A DNA stretch of 64,000 nt from a virus. The stretch covers positions 1 to 64,000 of the IMG/VR virus record IMGVR_UViG_3300045119_000180; one strand, written 5' to 3'. The position numbers were made by a program, and so were the translations under genes. Below the pieces are notes generated by a model. It was not told the DNA's origin and searched no databases. It was given only the letters and a program-made list of their open reading frames with translations. Positions 49,772-57,983 of this stretch are shown in pieces; positions within the stretch are counted from its first letter, which is position 1, and every line of letters begins with the position of its first letter.

Positions 49772-50703
49772 CCGCAGACTTGAACGCCATAGAGACTCGG
49801 GTAGCTGCTTGGTTGAGCGGCTGTCAGTCGCTATTACAAGTGTTTTACGATAATCAAGACCCGTATATATCGTTTGCAAATCGTATGACGGGTATTATGT
49901 ACGACAAGTTGGCCAAAGATCTTAAAAGCGACAATCCGGCCGTAAAAGCCGCGGCTAAAGGTCATCGCCAAGTCGCTAAACCAGGCGTTTTAGGCTGCGT
50001 TTACCGTCTAGGTCCGGGCCAGATAAGCACCAATAAGCACGGCGATCAGGTCAAAACAGGCTTGTGGGGCTATTCAGAGGCTATGGGCGTTTCAATGACG
50101 CAGGATAAGGCCCAGGAGGTAGTTCAGGTCTTCCGCCAGTCATATCCGGAGATTTGCGAGATGTGGTATAGCCTTGAGGAAGCCGTTTCAGACGTTCTGA
50201 AGGGCCAACGGACAAAACGCGAATTAGGGCCTGATGGCTGCATCAAGATCGATAAGATACCGAATGGTGATACCGAGATCCTACGTATCCAGTTGCCCAG
50301 TGGGCGCCGATTGCACTATCTAGAGGCTCAGATCAAGCCTACCAAGATGCCTTGGACCAAACTGAACGACCAGGGCGAAGAGGAAGAAGTTTATAAGCCT
50401 ACGTTGAATTACGCCTCAGTTGACCAGGAAACGAAGCAATGGGGTTATACTACCAGTCATGGTGGTAAGATATTTGAGAACATTGTTCAAGGTACGGCTC
50501 GAGACGTCCTGGCAGAGCAAATGCTAAGATTCGAAGAGTGGCATTTGAATATCGTTGCTCACGTTCATGACGAAATCATCGTAGAGTGCGATACGGACGA
50601 ACTGAAGTTGGCTGAAGAGATAATGTCACGGAGTATTGATTGGGCTCCTGGTTTGCCGTTGGCCGCTGAAGGATGGCGAGGAAATTACTACAGAAAGGGT
50701 TGA
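49762..50703 (+). CDS. DNA polymerase family A, C-terminal catalytic part, 313 aa
   Basis: Motif A is FIAADLNAIETRVAAWLSG, motif B is RQVAKPGVLGCVYRLG and motif C is VAHVHDEIIVE, so all three catalytic motifs are present. It starts with TTG at 49762, overlapping the upstream stop by 10 nt in the -1 frame. There is no obvious Shine-Dalgarno, which argues for reinitiation, frameshift or a sequence error. The loop before motif A is a few residues shorter than in most relatives. Confidence 0.8.
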   Translation: MFIAADLNAIETRVAAWLSGCQSLLQVFYDNQDPYISFANRMTGIMYDKLAKDLKSDNPAVKAAAKGHRQVAKPGVLGCVYRLGPGQISTNKHGDQVKTGLWGYSEAMGVSMTQDKAQEVVQVFRQSYPEICEMWYSLEEAVSDVLKGQRTKRELGPDGCIKIDKIPNGDTEILRIQLPSGRRLHYLEAQIKPTKMPWTKLNDQGEEEEVYKPTLNYASVDQETKQWGYTTSHGGKIFENIVQGTARDVLAEQMLRFEEWHLNIVAHVHDEIIVECDTDELKLAEEIMSRSIDWAPGLPLAAEGWRGNYYRKG

Positions 50704-50734
50704 CAATTAGTTTACTTTAAGGTAGGCTTTTAAA

Positions 50735-50917
50735 ATGAAGAAGAAATTCGCTAAATATCTTATTCCAAAGCGCGCTAAAATACTATTAAGCGCCAATCGG
50801 CTAATTGATTCGTTTAATGAAAAAGAGCAAACATGGGAGACAGACGATACAGACGGTCATCCGCACGAGTTTACGGCTATTTATAAACTCGTTCGTGTCA
50901 AGAAGGTCAAAAAGTGA
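50735..50917 (+). CDS. Small basic protein, 60 aa
   Basis: MKKKFAKYLIPKRAKILLSA with a Lys-rich end, coupled by ATGA overlap to the annealing-protein gene. Unknown function. Confidence 0.55.
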   Translation: MKKKFAKYLIPKRAKILLSANRLIDSFNEKEQTWETDDTDGHPHEFTAIYKLVRVKKVKK

Positions 50918-51978
50918 AAGCAAAATTCATACCATTAGGCGATTTAAGCAATCTTTCAGAAGAGCAGAAGCTTGACTATTATAATAACGTCTGTGAACAC
51001 TTTGAAGTGCCGGCAGAACTGAATTTATTGTATTTCGATTGGTTCGATTCGGGCGACGGAGCCAGAAAGTACATCCTTTACGCCGCGAAGGGCTTTTCGG
51101 ACTTTATGCGCGGCAAACTGGGCATTGAAACGGACAGTTTGGAAGAGTCGGTTTCAGATGGCGTAGTACGGTATAAGTGTAAGGGCCACGATAAAGATGG
51201 CCGTCACGAAATTGCTATCGGCGCAAGTACGATCGCAGGACTTACAGGTAAGAAGCTCGAGGATTCTTTCGCGAAAGCACAGACGAAAGCAACCAGGCGT
51301 ATGACGCTGCAATTTGTAGGCGCCGGCATTCTAGACGAATCTGAAAAGTCAGTTACAAGCCTTTCTGTTGACATTTCTTCCGCAGGTCTTCCTCTGGCCC
51401 AACTGCCCACAGTAGAGATCAACGCTGCTAAGGGTAAGTTGGTTGAGATGGCTAATGAGGCTACTAATCGGGCGGTTGATATGCTTCATGATCAGCATCC
51501 TCTGGCTTTTGAAGCCGTAAAGGTTTCTGGCGAACTGGTTGCTGCGGTTAACGGTTTGGAAACGGAGCTGCGTCGACGTCCAGGACCAAAGCAGTCTGAC
51601 AATTTGGTAGTTGACACCAATTTGGGTACAGTTGACACCAATTTGGGTACAGTTGACACCAATTTGGGTACACCTGCCGAATTGACTTTTAAGCAATGGC
51701 TAAGTCGCCTTACGAATGAAATCCTGCCACCTCCTCCAAGCGGCCAATCCGGGACGTTTACGACTTATGGCGGTATGAAGCCGTCGTTAGGCGTTGGCGG
51801 CGTATCAATGAAAGTCGTTTCGTACGCCAGGAAGGTCTTTCCGGGCAAGGAAATAAAAGAGTTTACTCTAGACGATCAAAACGCGTTCAAAAAAGGCTTC
51901 GATAATGTATTAAAAGAGCAAGGTGCGGTCGGTTTGGTTAAACATATAAACGATTCGTTAGGTGTAAAGGAGGGCTGA
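50914..51978 (+). CDS. Putative phage recombination / ssDNA-annealing protein, 354 aa
   Basis: The N-terminal half shows KYILYAAKGFSDFMRGKLGI, GRHEIAIGASTIAGLTG and KAQTKATRRMTLQFVGAGIL-DESE, the pattern of a phage family often placed near RecT/Erf-like recombination genes. A low-complexity linker carries three exact VDTNLGT repeats. The C-terminus (about residues 240-354) is a separate basic domain. The partner PD-(D/E)XK nuclease lies two genes downstream, a classic annealing protein/exonuclease pairing. Confidence 0.55.
   Translation: MKAKFIPLGDLSNLSEEQKLDYYNNVCEHFEVPAELNLLYFDWFDSGDGARKYILYAAKGFSDFMRGKLGIETDSLEESVSDGVVRYKCKGHDKDGRHEIAIGASTIAGLTGKKLEDSFAKAQTKATRRMTLQFVGAGILDESEKSVTSLSVDISSAGLPLAQLPTVEINAAKGKLVEMANEATNRAVDMLHDQHPLAFEAVKVSGELVAAVNGLETELRRRPGPKQSDNLVVDTNLGTVDTNLGTVDTNLGTPAELTFKQWLSRLTNEILPPPPSGQSGTFTTYGGMKPSLGVGGVSMKVVSYARKVFPGKEIKEFTLDDQNAFKKGFDNVLKEQGAVGLVKHINDSLGVKEG
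51610..51672 (+). repeat. Triple 21-bp in-frame tandem repeat
   Basis: Three exact 21-nt units encode VDTNLGT three times in the linker of the annealing-like protein. Perfect identity implies recent expansion by slippage. Confidence 0.9.
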
Positions 51979-52160
51979 TGGATAGCGGCTTGATTCGTTG
52001 TAGTAATTGCGAAGAAGATCTTCCAGAAAGCGATTTTAGCGACTTTCAGCTAGGAAAGGCGGATAGCATTTGTGACGTCTGCCTAGACGAAATGGACGAA
52101 ATAGACGAAGATCTAGAAGATGAAGCTGCGGAGGAATCGGAAGACGATTTTACCGACTGA
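51978..52160 (+). CDS. Acidic zinc-ribbon protein, 60 aa
   Basis: RCSNCEEDLPESDF and SICDVCLDEMDE provide CxxC...CxxC; the tail is almost entirely Asp/Glu. Could be a nucleic-acid mimic or a zinc adaptor. TGATG and TGATG-type junctions couple it to both neighbours. Confidence 0.6.
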   Translation: MDSGLIRCSNCEEDLPESDFSDFQLGKADSICDVCLDEMDEIDEDLEDEAAEESEDDFTD

Positions 52161-53356
52161 TGCCGCCCCTTTATGTCAGGCCAGACGGAACTGGCTGCTA
52201 CGAACATTCTTACAGTGCGGGTATCGACTATGACAAGTCACCTTTAGGATACTACAAGCGCCGTATTGAAGGCTGGCGTGAAGCCGATAACCGTGCGGCA
52301 TTTCGATTTGGCCGCGCTATCGAAGATTCTATTGAGTTCTACCACAACAACGGCCGCGATCTTGTCAGTCACTTCGTAGCCATTTGGAACCTTCATAAAG
52401 ACATCGAATTGAAATATACGAAGCTTGAGAAGGATTGGGCTAACCTATTGCGTTGCGGCGTTGAAATGCTGCAACTTTACATCATTAGGCAGCCGAGCTT
52501 GCCTATTCCTATGGGTGCCAAGTCTGCTTTCCAGCGGAAGTACGAAATTGAGATGTATCCGAATGACCCCTGGTACGGAGAGATTCTTCACGTTGGAAAG
52601 GTCGATGTTGTGGCCTATACGGAGCCAGATCACCCGCTTCTGCCGGCTATCGATTGGACAGGAAAAGGTAATATCAGGGAATCGATCGGCGACATCAAAA
52701 CGACTGCATCAGTCTGGGCAGGCAACGGGTTAGTGCGGTTTCACCCGCAAATGCGTAATTACGCCTTTCTAACGAAGATTTATACCGTTTGGATGTTGTG
52801 GTTCGTCAAGAAATGTCATAAAGTCGGAAAAGGTAATATTGTTACATTATTGGCTAATCACGGAAATGTACCAGCTGGTGAAGAATTAATCGTAGCGAGT
52901 TTAATTAAAGATTCGGAAGAAGTTTATTTAGTGCCAGACAAAAGTTGGATTGAAACAATGGAAAAGGAACAGGGCCGTAAGGAAGACGGTTCATTAGATA
53001 CTAAAAAAGAAGCAAATGAACGAAAAGAACAATGGTTGGTAAAATACGCTATAAAAGTACCTTTATCGGCGGTGACCAAGCAGCGTTTAATCTTCGATTC
53101 AGGCATTATAACGCCAGAATCTGCGATGGAAGCCGGCGAAATTGCTGGCCGACAGATTCAGCAAATTGTCAATAGCTGGAAGACAAATAAATGGCCTTCA
53201 ACCTACCAGGTCAGTTATCCCCGCGATGACTCGAAGGATCCGTATTTCCGAGCGTTCATTCTTAATGACACCGAATTCAGAGACGCAAATTTTACACGAA
53301 CATTCGAAGAAGCTTTCGATGATCTAGAGCCGGAGCCGGAAGGAGTTGAAGACTAA
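52160..53356 (+). CDS. PD-(D/E)XK nuclease, RecB/Cas4-like, 398 aa
   Basis: Motifs in order: an N-terminal SPLGYYKRRIEGW and RFGRAIEDSIEF, then GKVDVVAYTE, IGDIKTTASVW (D...ExK-type core) and RFHPQMRNYAFL (QxxxY). Two Cys near the start are insufficient for a Cas4-like cluster. The length fits phage exonucleases that make 3' tails for recombination. Neighbouring annealing protein supports that. Confidence 0.7.
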   Translation: MPPLYVRPDGTGCYEHSYSAGIDYDKSPLGYYKRRIEGWREADNRAAFRFGRAIEDSIEFYHNNGRDLVSHFVAIWNLHKDIELKYTKLEKDWANLLRCGVEMLQLYIIRQPSLPIPMGAKSAFQRKYEIEMYPNDPWYGEILHVGKVDVVAYTEPDHPLLPAIDWTGKGNIRESIGDIKTTASVWAGNGLVRFHPQMRNYAFLTKIYTVWMLWFVKKCHKVGKGNIVTLLANHGNVPAGEELIVASLIKDSEEVYLVPDKSWIETMEKEQGRKEDGSLDTKKEANERKEQWLVKYAIKVPLSAVTKQRLIFDSGIITPESAMEAGEIAGRQIQQIVNSWKTNKWPSTYQVSYPRDDSKDPYFRAFILNDTEFRDANFTRTFEEAFDDLEPEPEGVED

Positions 53357-53487
53357 TGGATCAACAAGAATATCTTTTATACCAACGTTTCAAGGAAATA
53401 GACGACCGTTTAGACAAAATTGAAGAGGCTCTAAGTAAATTGCTTTTTGGGCGCGGAATAGAATCCGAAGAAGAAAGAGATGATTAA
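53356..53487 (+). CDS. Small coiled-coil protein, 43 aa
   Basis: MDQQEYLLYQRFKEIDDRLD with an acidic end. TAATG overlap with the nuclease and an 8-nt overlap with the next gene support translation. Confidence 0.5.
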   Translation: MDQQEYLLYQRFKEIDDRLDKIEEALSKLLFGRGIESEEERDD

Positions 53488-53686
53488 ATGTCAAGTCAAG
53501 GATTGCCAAAGCGAAATTAATCCTGCAGAGCCACTATCAGTTGGGTGTCGATATATTTGTAGTAAGCATACAAGATCGGAGCAGTGGAAGGCGTTAGACA
53601 GGACAGCAAACGATAGAAAAGACGCAGAAGACTCAGACGTTCATTTCCAAGATTGCCAATTCGACAAAGACCTTAAACGTGGTTGA
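53480..53686 (+). CDS. Small zinc-finger protein, 68 aa
   Basis: MIKCQVKDCQSEINPAEPLS then RYICSKH gives a C-x4-C...C-x2-H pattern. Acidic second half. Unknown partner. Confidence 0.55.
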   Translation: MIKCQVKDCQSEINPAEPLSVGCRYICSKHTRSEQWKALDRTANDRKDAEDSDVHFQDCQFDKDLKRG

Positions 53687-53692
53687 CGGCCA

Positions 53693-53788
53693 GTGGATAC
53701 AGATCATATCCAACGCCAAGGCAGCGAAATCGACGATCAGCAGGAGAAGATTGACCTGAATGAGGAGCATCTGGAGGGTATAAATTGA
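53693..53788 (+). CDS. Tiny acidic coiled-coil peptide, 31 aa (GTG start)
   Basis: The frame reads (M)DTDHIQRQGSEIDDQQEKI. No clear Shine-Dalgarno; the stop overlaps the next TTG start. Confidence 0.3.
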   Translation: MDTDHIQRQGSEIDDQQEKIDLNEEHLEGIN

Positions 53789-53922
53789 AGTACAAAAGAC
53801 CTCAAAGCACAAGAGAAGAGTTGCTTCGTACGATCCGTAAGCTATTTGATGAAAATATGCGCCTTAGAAAGAAAGTGAAGGTAACAGAAGAGTTTTTGCA
53901 CGCTTATTTAGGTGAGAAGTGA
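53785..53922 (+). CDS. Small basic helical protein, 45 aa (TTG start)
   Basis: (M)KYKRPQSTREELLRTIRKL with a coiled-coil tail; GGAGGG lies 7 nt before the TTG. The stop overlaps the next GTG. Confidence 0.5.
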   Translation: MKYKRPQSTREELLRTIRKLFDENMRLRKKVKVTEEFLHAYLGEK

Positions 53923-54317
53923 AGAATTGCCGCAGCCGTGATACCCAAGGCGAACTCCGTAACAGCTTTGACAGCAATTCGCCGTTTATGACCGGCCATT
54001 CGATTATGGTCGTGCGACGACATAAGCGCCGTATTCCAGAATGGGCTAAAGACGACAAACAACTACGACAATTAATTTCGAGATCTTTTCCTTACCGTAA
54101 AAGTAATCCGGACCAAAATCTCAGAGCTGGCCGTTGGGCTCGATTCATTTATCTTTATTTCAGGATGACTAAAACTAGAAGCGAGATAGTAGGCGAAATG
54201 TCATTGACGTACCACGCTGTTGATAGTCTTTGCCGGGCGATCTACCGTGCGGCCGCCGGGCTTAAGGCTAACGGCAATGGTAAGGCTGGCGGACGCCCAG
54301 GACGCCCTAAGAAATAG
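53919..54317 (+). CDS. Putative helix-turn-helix DNA-binding protein, 132 aa
   Basis: Residues about 65-115 (ARFIYLYFRMTKTRSEIVGE then SLTYHAVDSLCRAIYRAAAG) look like a sigma-region-4-type HTH in which recognition follows a MSLTYHAV helix. The end KAGGRPGRPKK is an AT-hook-like basic tail. It may regulate late transcription. The start is GTG, coupled by overlap. Confidence 0.55.
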   Translation: MKNCRSRDTQGELRNSFDSNSPFMTGHSIMVVRRHKRRIPEWAKDDKQLRQLISRSFPYRKSNPDQNLRAGRWARFIYLYFRMTKTRSEIVGEMSLTYHAVDSLCRAIYRAAAGLKANGNGKAGGRPGRPKK

Positions 54318-54349
54318 TGCCTGCATCCAGCCGTCTAATAGAGGCTAAA
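54315..54349 (+). promoter_or_regulatory. Copy 3 of the GTGCC-GCCGTCTA leader motif
   Basis: TAGTGCCTGCATCCAGCCG then TCTAATAGAGGCTAAA matches 41834-41866 with three or four changes. It begins in the stop codon of the HTH gene and precedes the 166-aa gene. Confidence 0.55.
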
Positions 54350-54389
54350 TCATGGCCATGTTAATTATCATGGCCTTGTTAAAGGAAAG

Positions 54390-54890
54390 ATGAAGACGCT
54401 CGTTTTTTCGGTATTGATTCATAGTTGTCAATTAGATTTTTCAGAAAGGCTGAGACAGTATCTTATTCCTGGCGAGCGGTATATCTTCGTAGGCAACGGA
54501 TACCGTATTCTGCCGAAGCGGTGTCGGTGCAAGAAGCAGGTTACCAAAGCGAAGGCAGAGCAGATGGTGGCCGACGGCATCGCGGAGCCGGTCTGGAAGA
54601 CCCGCTGTAGAAGGGTGCAGATTGACTTTACCAGAATTTGGATGGCTCAGCAGGTGCAGGTACCGCGGGTAGACTTAATTAGTCAGGCCGATATTGAGAG
54701 ATTTGTTGAAGGCAACGAAACATCGATCGCTTATGTCGAGGCAGTGCACGAATTATATTTAGAAAATAGACAGAAGCTAATTCGATATGTTAAAGCTGAA
54801 GAATATGATAGACAAGAAAAGCTTGACTATGGTGTGCCAGTAGTCTACAGTTACGGAGACGGTCGGACCCCTGGTGGAATTAGTAAATAA
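54390..54890 (+). CDS. Hypothetical protein, 166 aa
   Basis: A mixed alpha/beta protein with CRCKKQVTKAKAEQMVADGI near the middle, suggesting a single zinc or disulfide site and a helical base. It is followed directly by tRNA-Asn. No family recognised. Confidence 0.6.
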   Translation: MKTLVFSVLIHSCQLDFSERLRQYLIPGERYIFVGNGYRILPKRCRCKKQVTKAKAEQMVADGIAEPVWKTRCRRVQIDFTRIWMAQQVQVPRVDLISQADIERFVEGNETSIAYVEAVHELYLENRQKLIRYVKAEEYDRQEKLDYGVPVVYSYGDGRTPGGISK

Positions 54891-54899
54891 CTATTCTGC

Positions 54900-54973
54900 T
54901 GGCCTCTAGCATAACCGGTAATTGCGTCGTCCTGTTAAGACGAAGGATCTCTGTTCGAATCAGAGGGGGCCAG
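54900..54973 (+). tRNA. tRNA-Asn (GTT)
   Basis: A full cloverleaf can be drawn. The acceptor stem TGGCCTC pairs with GGGGCCA (one T:G). The D-arm has GCA/TGC with GG in the loop. The anticodon stem TCGTC/GACGA has loop CTGTTAA (anticodon GTT). The T-arm CTCTG/CAGAG has loop TTCGAAT. The discriminator base is G; CCA is not encoded. Confidence 0.92.
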
Positions 54974-54983
54974 CTGAGGAGTT

Positions 54984-55238
54984 ATGAAAATAGGCGGTTA
55001 TTTCGAATATGTTTCGTTGACTGAATTAGGTCATCAAGCCGCTATTGATGCTTCTGTTGCACCAAGAATTAAAAAGTCTTGGGTACCTAATTGGTTGTAT
55101 AAACAAAGATTTCGTTCTGATTGGTTGTACGATCTATTGACTGAGCCGGATCCTTTCTACATTTCCGCTGCGCAGTTAAAAGTCGCCGGCGATAAGTTCT
55201 ATAGTGATTTAAGGAAGATTATTGAGGAGGATAAGTGA
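54984..55238 (+). CDS. Hypothetical protein, 84 aa
   Basis: MKIGGYFEYVSLTELGHQAA with a basic Trp-rich middle. GAGGAG precedes the start; the stop overlaps the next gene by 4 nt. Unknown. Confidence 0.6.
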   Translation: MKIGGYFEYVSLTELGHQAAIDASVAPRIKKSWVPNWLYKQRFRSDWLYDLLTEPDPFYISAAQLKVAGDKFYSDLRKIIEEDK

Positions 55239-55567
55239 AGTACTTAATTATCGCAATGCTGTTTTTGGCGCCGTTGGCTAAAGCTCAAGACGCCAAAGTA
55301 ATCGTAGTCGATCCGCAAGATGCTAAAAAGGCTGCCAGTATTTATGCCGAAAAACTAGCTGCGGATAAAGAGTGGAACGACTTTTTGTATCGAATGAATA
55401 TCAAATATATCAAGGATAGCCACGATTGGTCTTACGGCATTCTCTTTAGCTCGGATTTCAAGGCTATCATTCCTGCAGACTACAAGCCAGATCCTTGTAG
55501 CAAATTTAAATATCCTTTTGGCGGGAGTCTCACCTTGACTGGTGTAACAAATGCCAACGCCAACTAA
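55235..55567 (+). CDS. Small exported protein, 110 aa
   Basis: A signal peptide (MKYLIIAMLFLAPLAKAQ) precedes a helical, Asp/Lys-rich mature part with one C-terminal Cys. No family seen. Another member of the phage's exported set. Confidence 0.65.
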   Translation: MKYLIIAMLFLAPLAKAQDAKVIVVDPQDAKKAASIYAEKLAADKEWNDFLYRMNIKYIKDSHDWSYGILFSSDFKAIIPADYKPDPCSKFKYPFGGSLTLTGVTNANAN

Positions 55568-55715
55568 ACCGATGATCGGTGATTACGCAGAATTAGTATT
55601 AAAAGGCGATTTCAAACTTGACGAAATACAGATCCTTAAATACTTAATTGAAAAAGAGGTAAAAAATGACAGAAAAAAGCAACAAAGCATTCGGCGTAAA
55701 CGAATTAAAGCCTAA
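55551..55715 (+). CDS. Small basic-tailed protein, 54 aa
   Basis: MPTPTKPMIGDYAELVLKGD is followed by a very basic end (DRKKQQSIRRKRIKA). It overlaps both neighbours, the downstream one by 50 nt, and has no strong Shine-Dalgarno; the real stop region may be dual coding. Confidence 0.4.
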   Translation: MPTPTKPMIGDYAELVLKGDFKLDEIQILKYLIEKEVKNDRKKQQSIRRKRIKA

Positions 55716-56040
55716 CACGAGCCATTTGATCCCGGGCAAGACCGGCGACGGTAGTAACGCCGACCCGCTTACGACTGGCAAGTATTCACGGCAGGAAGTT
55801 GATGAATTGATTCAATTGGGTAAGGAGGCGAGAGGCGAATTAAAGCCGATGGTTCTTCCTGAAGAGTTTAAAAATTGGGGTGAAGGAGACGTCAGTTCGA
55901 CTCCTGTAGAAGACGATTATAAGTTCATAGATACAACTCCGTATGGCGTACAAGAGCGATTGACCAGTCTTGAGAATAAATTCGAAGAGCTTCAAAGCCG
56001 TTTGGTCAAGGCGTTTAAACACGCAGGATTTAACTTTTAA
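55666..56040 (+). CDS. Hypothetical protein with C-terminal coiled coil, 124 aa
   Basis: The N-terminus is polar and flexible. Residues about 95-120 (VQERLTSLENKFEELQSRLV) are a coiled coil, suggesting oligomerisation. GAGG precedes the start. It leads into the glycan cassette. Confidence 0.55.
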   Translation: MTEKSNKAFGVNELKPNTSHLIPGKTGDGSNADPLTTGKYSRQEVDELIQLGKEARGELKPMVLPEEFKNWGEGDVSSTPVEDDYKFIDTTPYGVQERLTSLENKFEELQSRLVKAFKHAGFNF

Positions 56041-56825
56041 TGGATTTAAGCAAAGTCAGCATCGGGATTCGTACTTTTTTACGCGATGAGTGCTTAAAAA
56101 ATTCTATCGCAGCGATTCGCCGTACGATGCCTGACGCTAAAATGATAATTGCAGACTGCGGAGAGCATACGCAGGAAAAGTATGATCTTTATTCAGAGCT
56201 TAGCCGGGAAGGGCATTTGTGCTTTACGCTTCCATGGGATTCCGGATTTGGCTGTATGAGCAATTGTATTGCGAGCGCAGCAACTCGGCCCTATCTTTTG
56301 ATTGGCAGTGATGATTTCGACTTTAATCCTCCGGAAGTAAGAAAAGGGATTGAGTCTTTCGTGGAGTGTTTGGATAACTGGCCGACTTTAAGCGTTGTTA
56401 GCGGACGGGTCAATAATAAATTTTATGAGTATTACTTAGAAGACAAAGGCGACGAAATTAAAGAGTCGCCAGCTCTGTGGGGTATTTATGCCGCGGCAAA
56501 TCAAATTATTCCCTGGCTCTATCCAATTGATCTGACGGTTAATTACTGTTTAGTTCGAAAAGAAGTATTTCAGAAAGTCCAATGGGATCCAGAGGCTAAG
56601 ATAGGGCAAGGTGAACACGGTTCGTGGTTCGTGGATATCAAGCGAGCAGGTCTTAAAGTAGGTTGGATACCCGGAGTTAGCATTAGCGAACAGCCGAATC
56701 AGAACAGTGATCGATATCGTGAATTCCGTAATAGAGCTAGGAGCCCCGAAAGAAGTTGTTTTAAGAAACGCGGCATTAAGAAGTATGTTTTAGGTTGCGG
56801 AACAGTCGACTATGAAGAGACGTAA
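56040..56825 (+). CDS. Family 2-like glycosyltransferase, 261 aa
   Basis: A GT-A fold is indicated by VSIGIRTFLRDECLKNSIAA, a SGFGCMSNCI segment and the DxD-like LLIGSDDFDFNPPE. The C-terminal GSWFVDIKRAGLKVGWIPG is the acceptor-side motif of GT2 enzymes. Likely transfers a sugar in the cytoplasm to a phage or host glycan. Confidence 0.75.
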   Translation: MDLSKVSIGIRTFLRDECLKNSIAAIRRTMPDAKMIIADCGEHTQEKYDLYSELSREGHLCFTLPWDSGFGCMSNCIASAATRPYLLIGSDDFDFNPPEVRKGIESFVECLDNWPTLSVVSGRVNNKFYEYYLEDKGDEIKESPALWGIYAAANQIIPWLYPIDLTVNYCLVRKEVFQKVQWDPEAKIGQGEHGSWFVDIKRAGLKVGWIPGVSISEQPNQNSDRYREFRNRARSPERSCFKKRGIKKYVLGCGTVDYEET

Positions 56826-57306
56826 GAAGTGTACTAAATGCGGAGAAATAAAGCACTTTTCTTGTTTTTCGCCGGACAAAAGGGATGAAAAAGGCCGTCT
56901 GCGTTGGCGAATGGGCGTTTGTACTGCTTGTAGGTCCGAAGGTTTTAAAAAGAAGTACTGGAACGACCCTGTGGCAGCAAGGAGAAATGCCAGGAAAAAT
57001 AGGACCTCAAAAAAGATGAGGGACTGGAATTTAAGATTTGCTTATGGAATAACTCTATTGGAGTGGGAGGATATTTTTACAAAGCAGGGCCGACAGTGTG
57101 CTATTTGTAAAAGAAAGAAACCAATTGGTCTAGGTTGGGCGACAGATCATAAAGGTTGGCATTGCAGAAGAGGTAAATTACGTAAAAGAATAAGAGCAAT
57201 TTTATGTCAACATTGTAATACTCTTTTAGGCCAGGCAAGAGAGTCGGTAGATATTTTAAAAGCGGTAATTGCGTACATAAGAAACAATAAATGGGCAAAT
57301 TATTAA
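56812..57306 (+). CDS. Endonuclease VII-like homing endonuclease, 164 aa
   Basis: An N-terminal CTKCGEIKHFSCFSPDKRDE...CTACRSEGFKKKYW module and a core CAICKRKKPIGLGWATDH, ILCQHCNTLLGQARE match the Endonuclease VII layout. It is inserted between two glycosyltransferase genes and overlaps both. Confidence 0.82.
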   Translation: MKRRKKCTKCGEIKHFSCFSPDKRDEKGRLRWRMGVCTACRSEGFKKKYWNDPVAARRNARKNRTSKKMRDWNLRFAYGITLLEWEDIFTKQGRQCAICKRKKPIGLGWATDHKGWHCRRGKLRKRIRAILCQHCNTLLGQARESVDILKAVIAYIRNNKWANY

Positions 57307-57983
57307 TATCTATAAAATCATGCCGTCGCGACTGGATGCGCGGCGATCATGACGTCATTCGCTCGACGTGGGGCAAGGATGTTCCCGAAGGCGTTGATTT
57401 ACGGTTCTTTATGGGCACGGAAAGTTATAGGCTATGTACCGACGGCGATGAAGAATGGTTGGATGTTAAAGACGATTACGATTCACTCCCTCAAAAGGTT
57501 AAGGCTATTTTTAAATGGGCTTTAGAAAAACAATATGACTACATTTTCCTTGCGGACACGGATACGTTCGTTATACCAAAACGCCTTATTGCGCTTCCTT
57601 TTCAAGACTATGACTTATCTGGTCGGTTCGGGAAAATTAAGCCTATTGGCGAGACCTTTAGATATATTGACGGACGAGATATTGTTTACGACCCCTGTTG
57701 GCCCTGGCCAAGCGGAGGGTGCGGTTATTTTGTATCGGCTAAAGGTGCCGATTATATTTTACGTACAGGATTTACAGGCTGGGCCGAAGACATTCAGTCA
57801 GGCCAAGCACTCGGACCGCTGGAAAAACTAGGCTTGGTAAAGATAGGCGATCTAGAAGATCTCGAGTGTAAGGCATCGTGGCATTTTCCGCGGTGGAAGT
57901 ACAATCAGGAAGTTTACCATCCCCGATATGGTTGGCAAGAGAAGATGTATAAAGAGCATAATGAAAATAGCGATAGTCATTAA
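57291..57983 (+). CDS. Galactosyltransferase-like (GT31-type) protein, 230 aa
   Basis: The order ISIKSCRRDWMRGDHDVIRS, FFMGTES, DDYDSLPQKVKAIFKWALEK, FLADTDTFVIP and GGCGYFVSAKGA follows the beta-1,3-galactosyltransferase-like layout with DxD in ADTDTF. A paralogue follows directly downstream. Probable role is surface or DNA-independent glycan assembly. Confidence 0.7.
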   Translation: MGKLLISIKSCRRDWMRGDHDVIRSTWGKDVPEGVDLRFFMGTESYRLCTDGDEEWLDVKDDYDSLPQKVKAIFKWALEKQYDYIFLADTDTFVIPKRLIALPFQDYDLSGRFGKIKPIGETFRYIDGRDIVYDPCWPWPSGGCGYFVSAKGADYILRTGFTGWAEDIQSGQALGPLEKLGLVKIGDLEDLECKASWHFPRWKYNQEVYHPRYGWQEKMYKEHNENSDSH

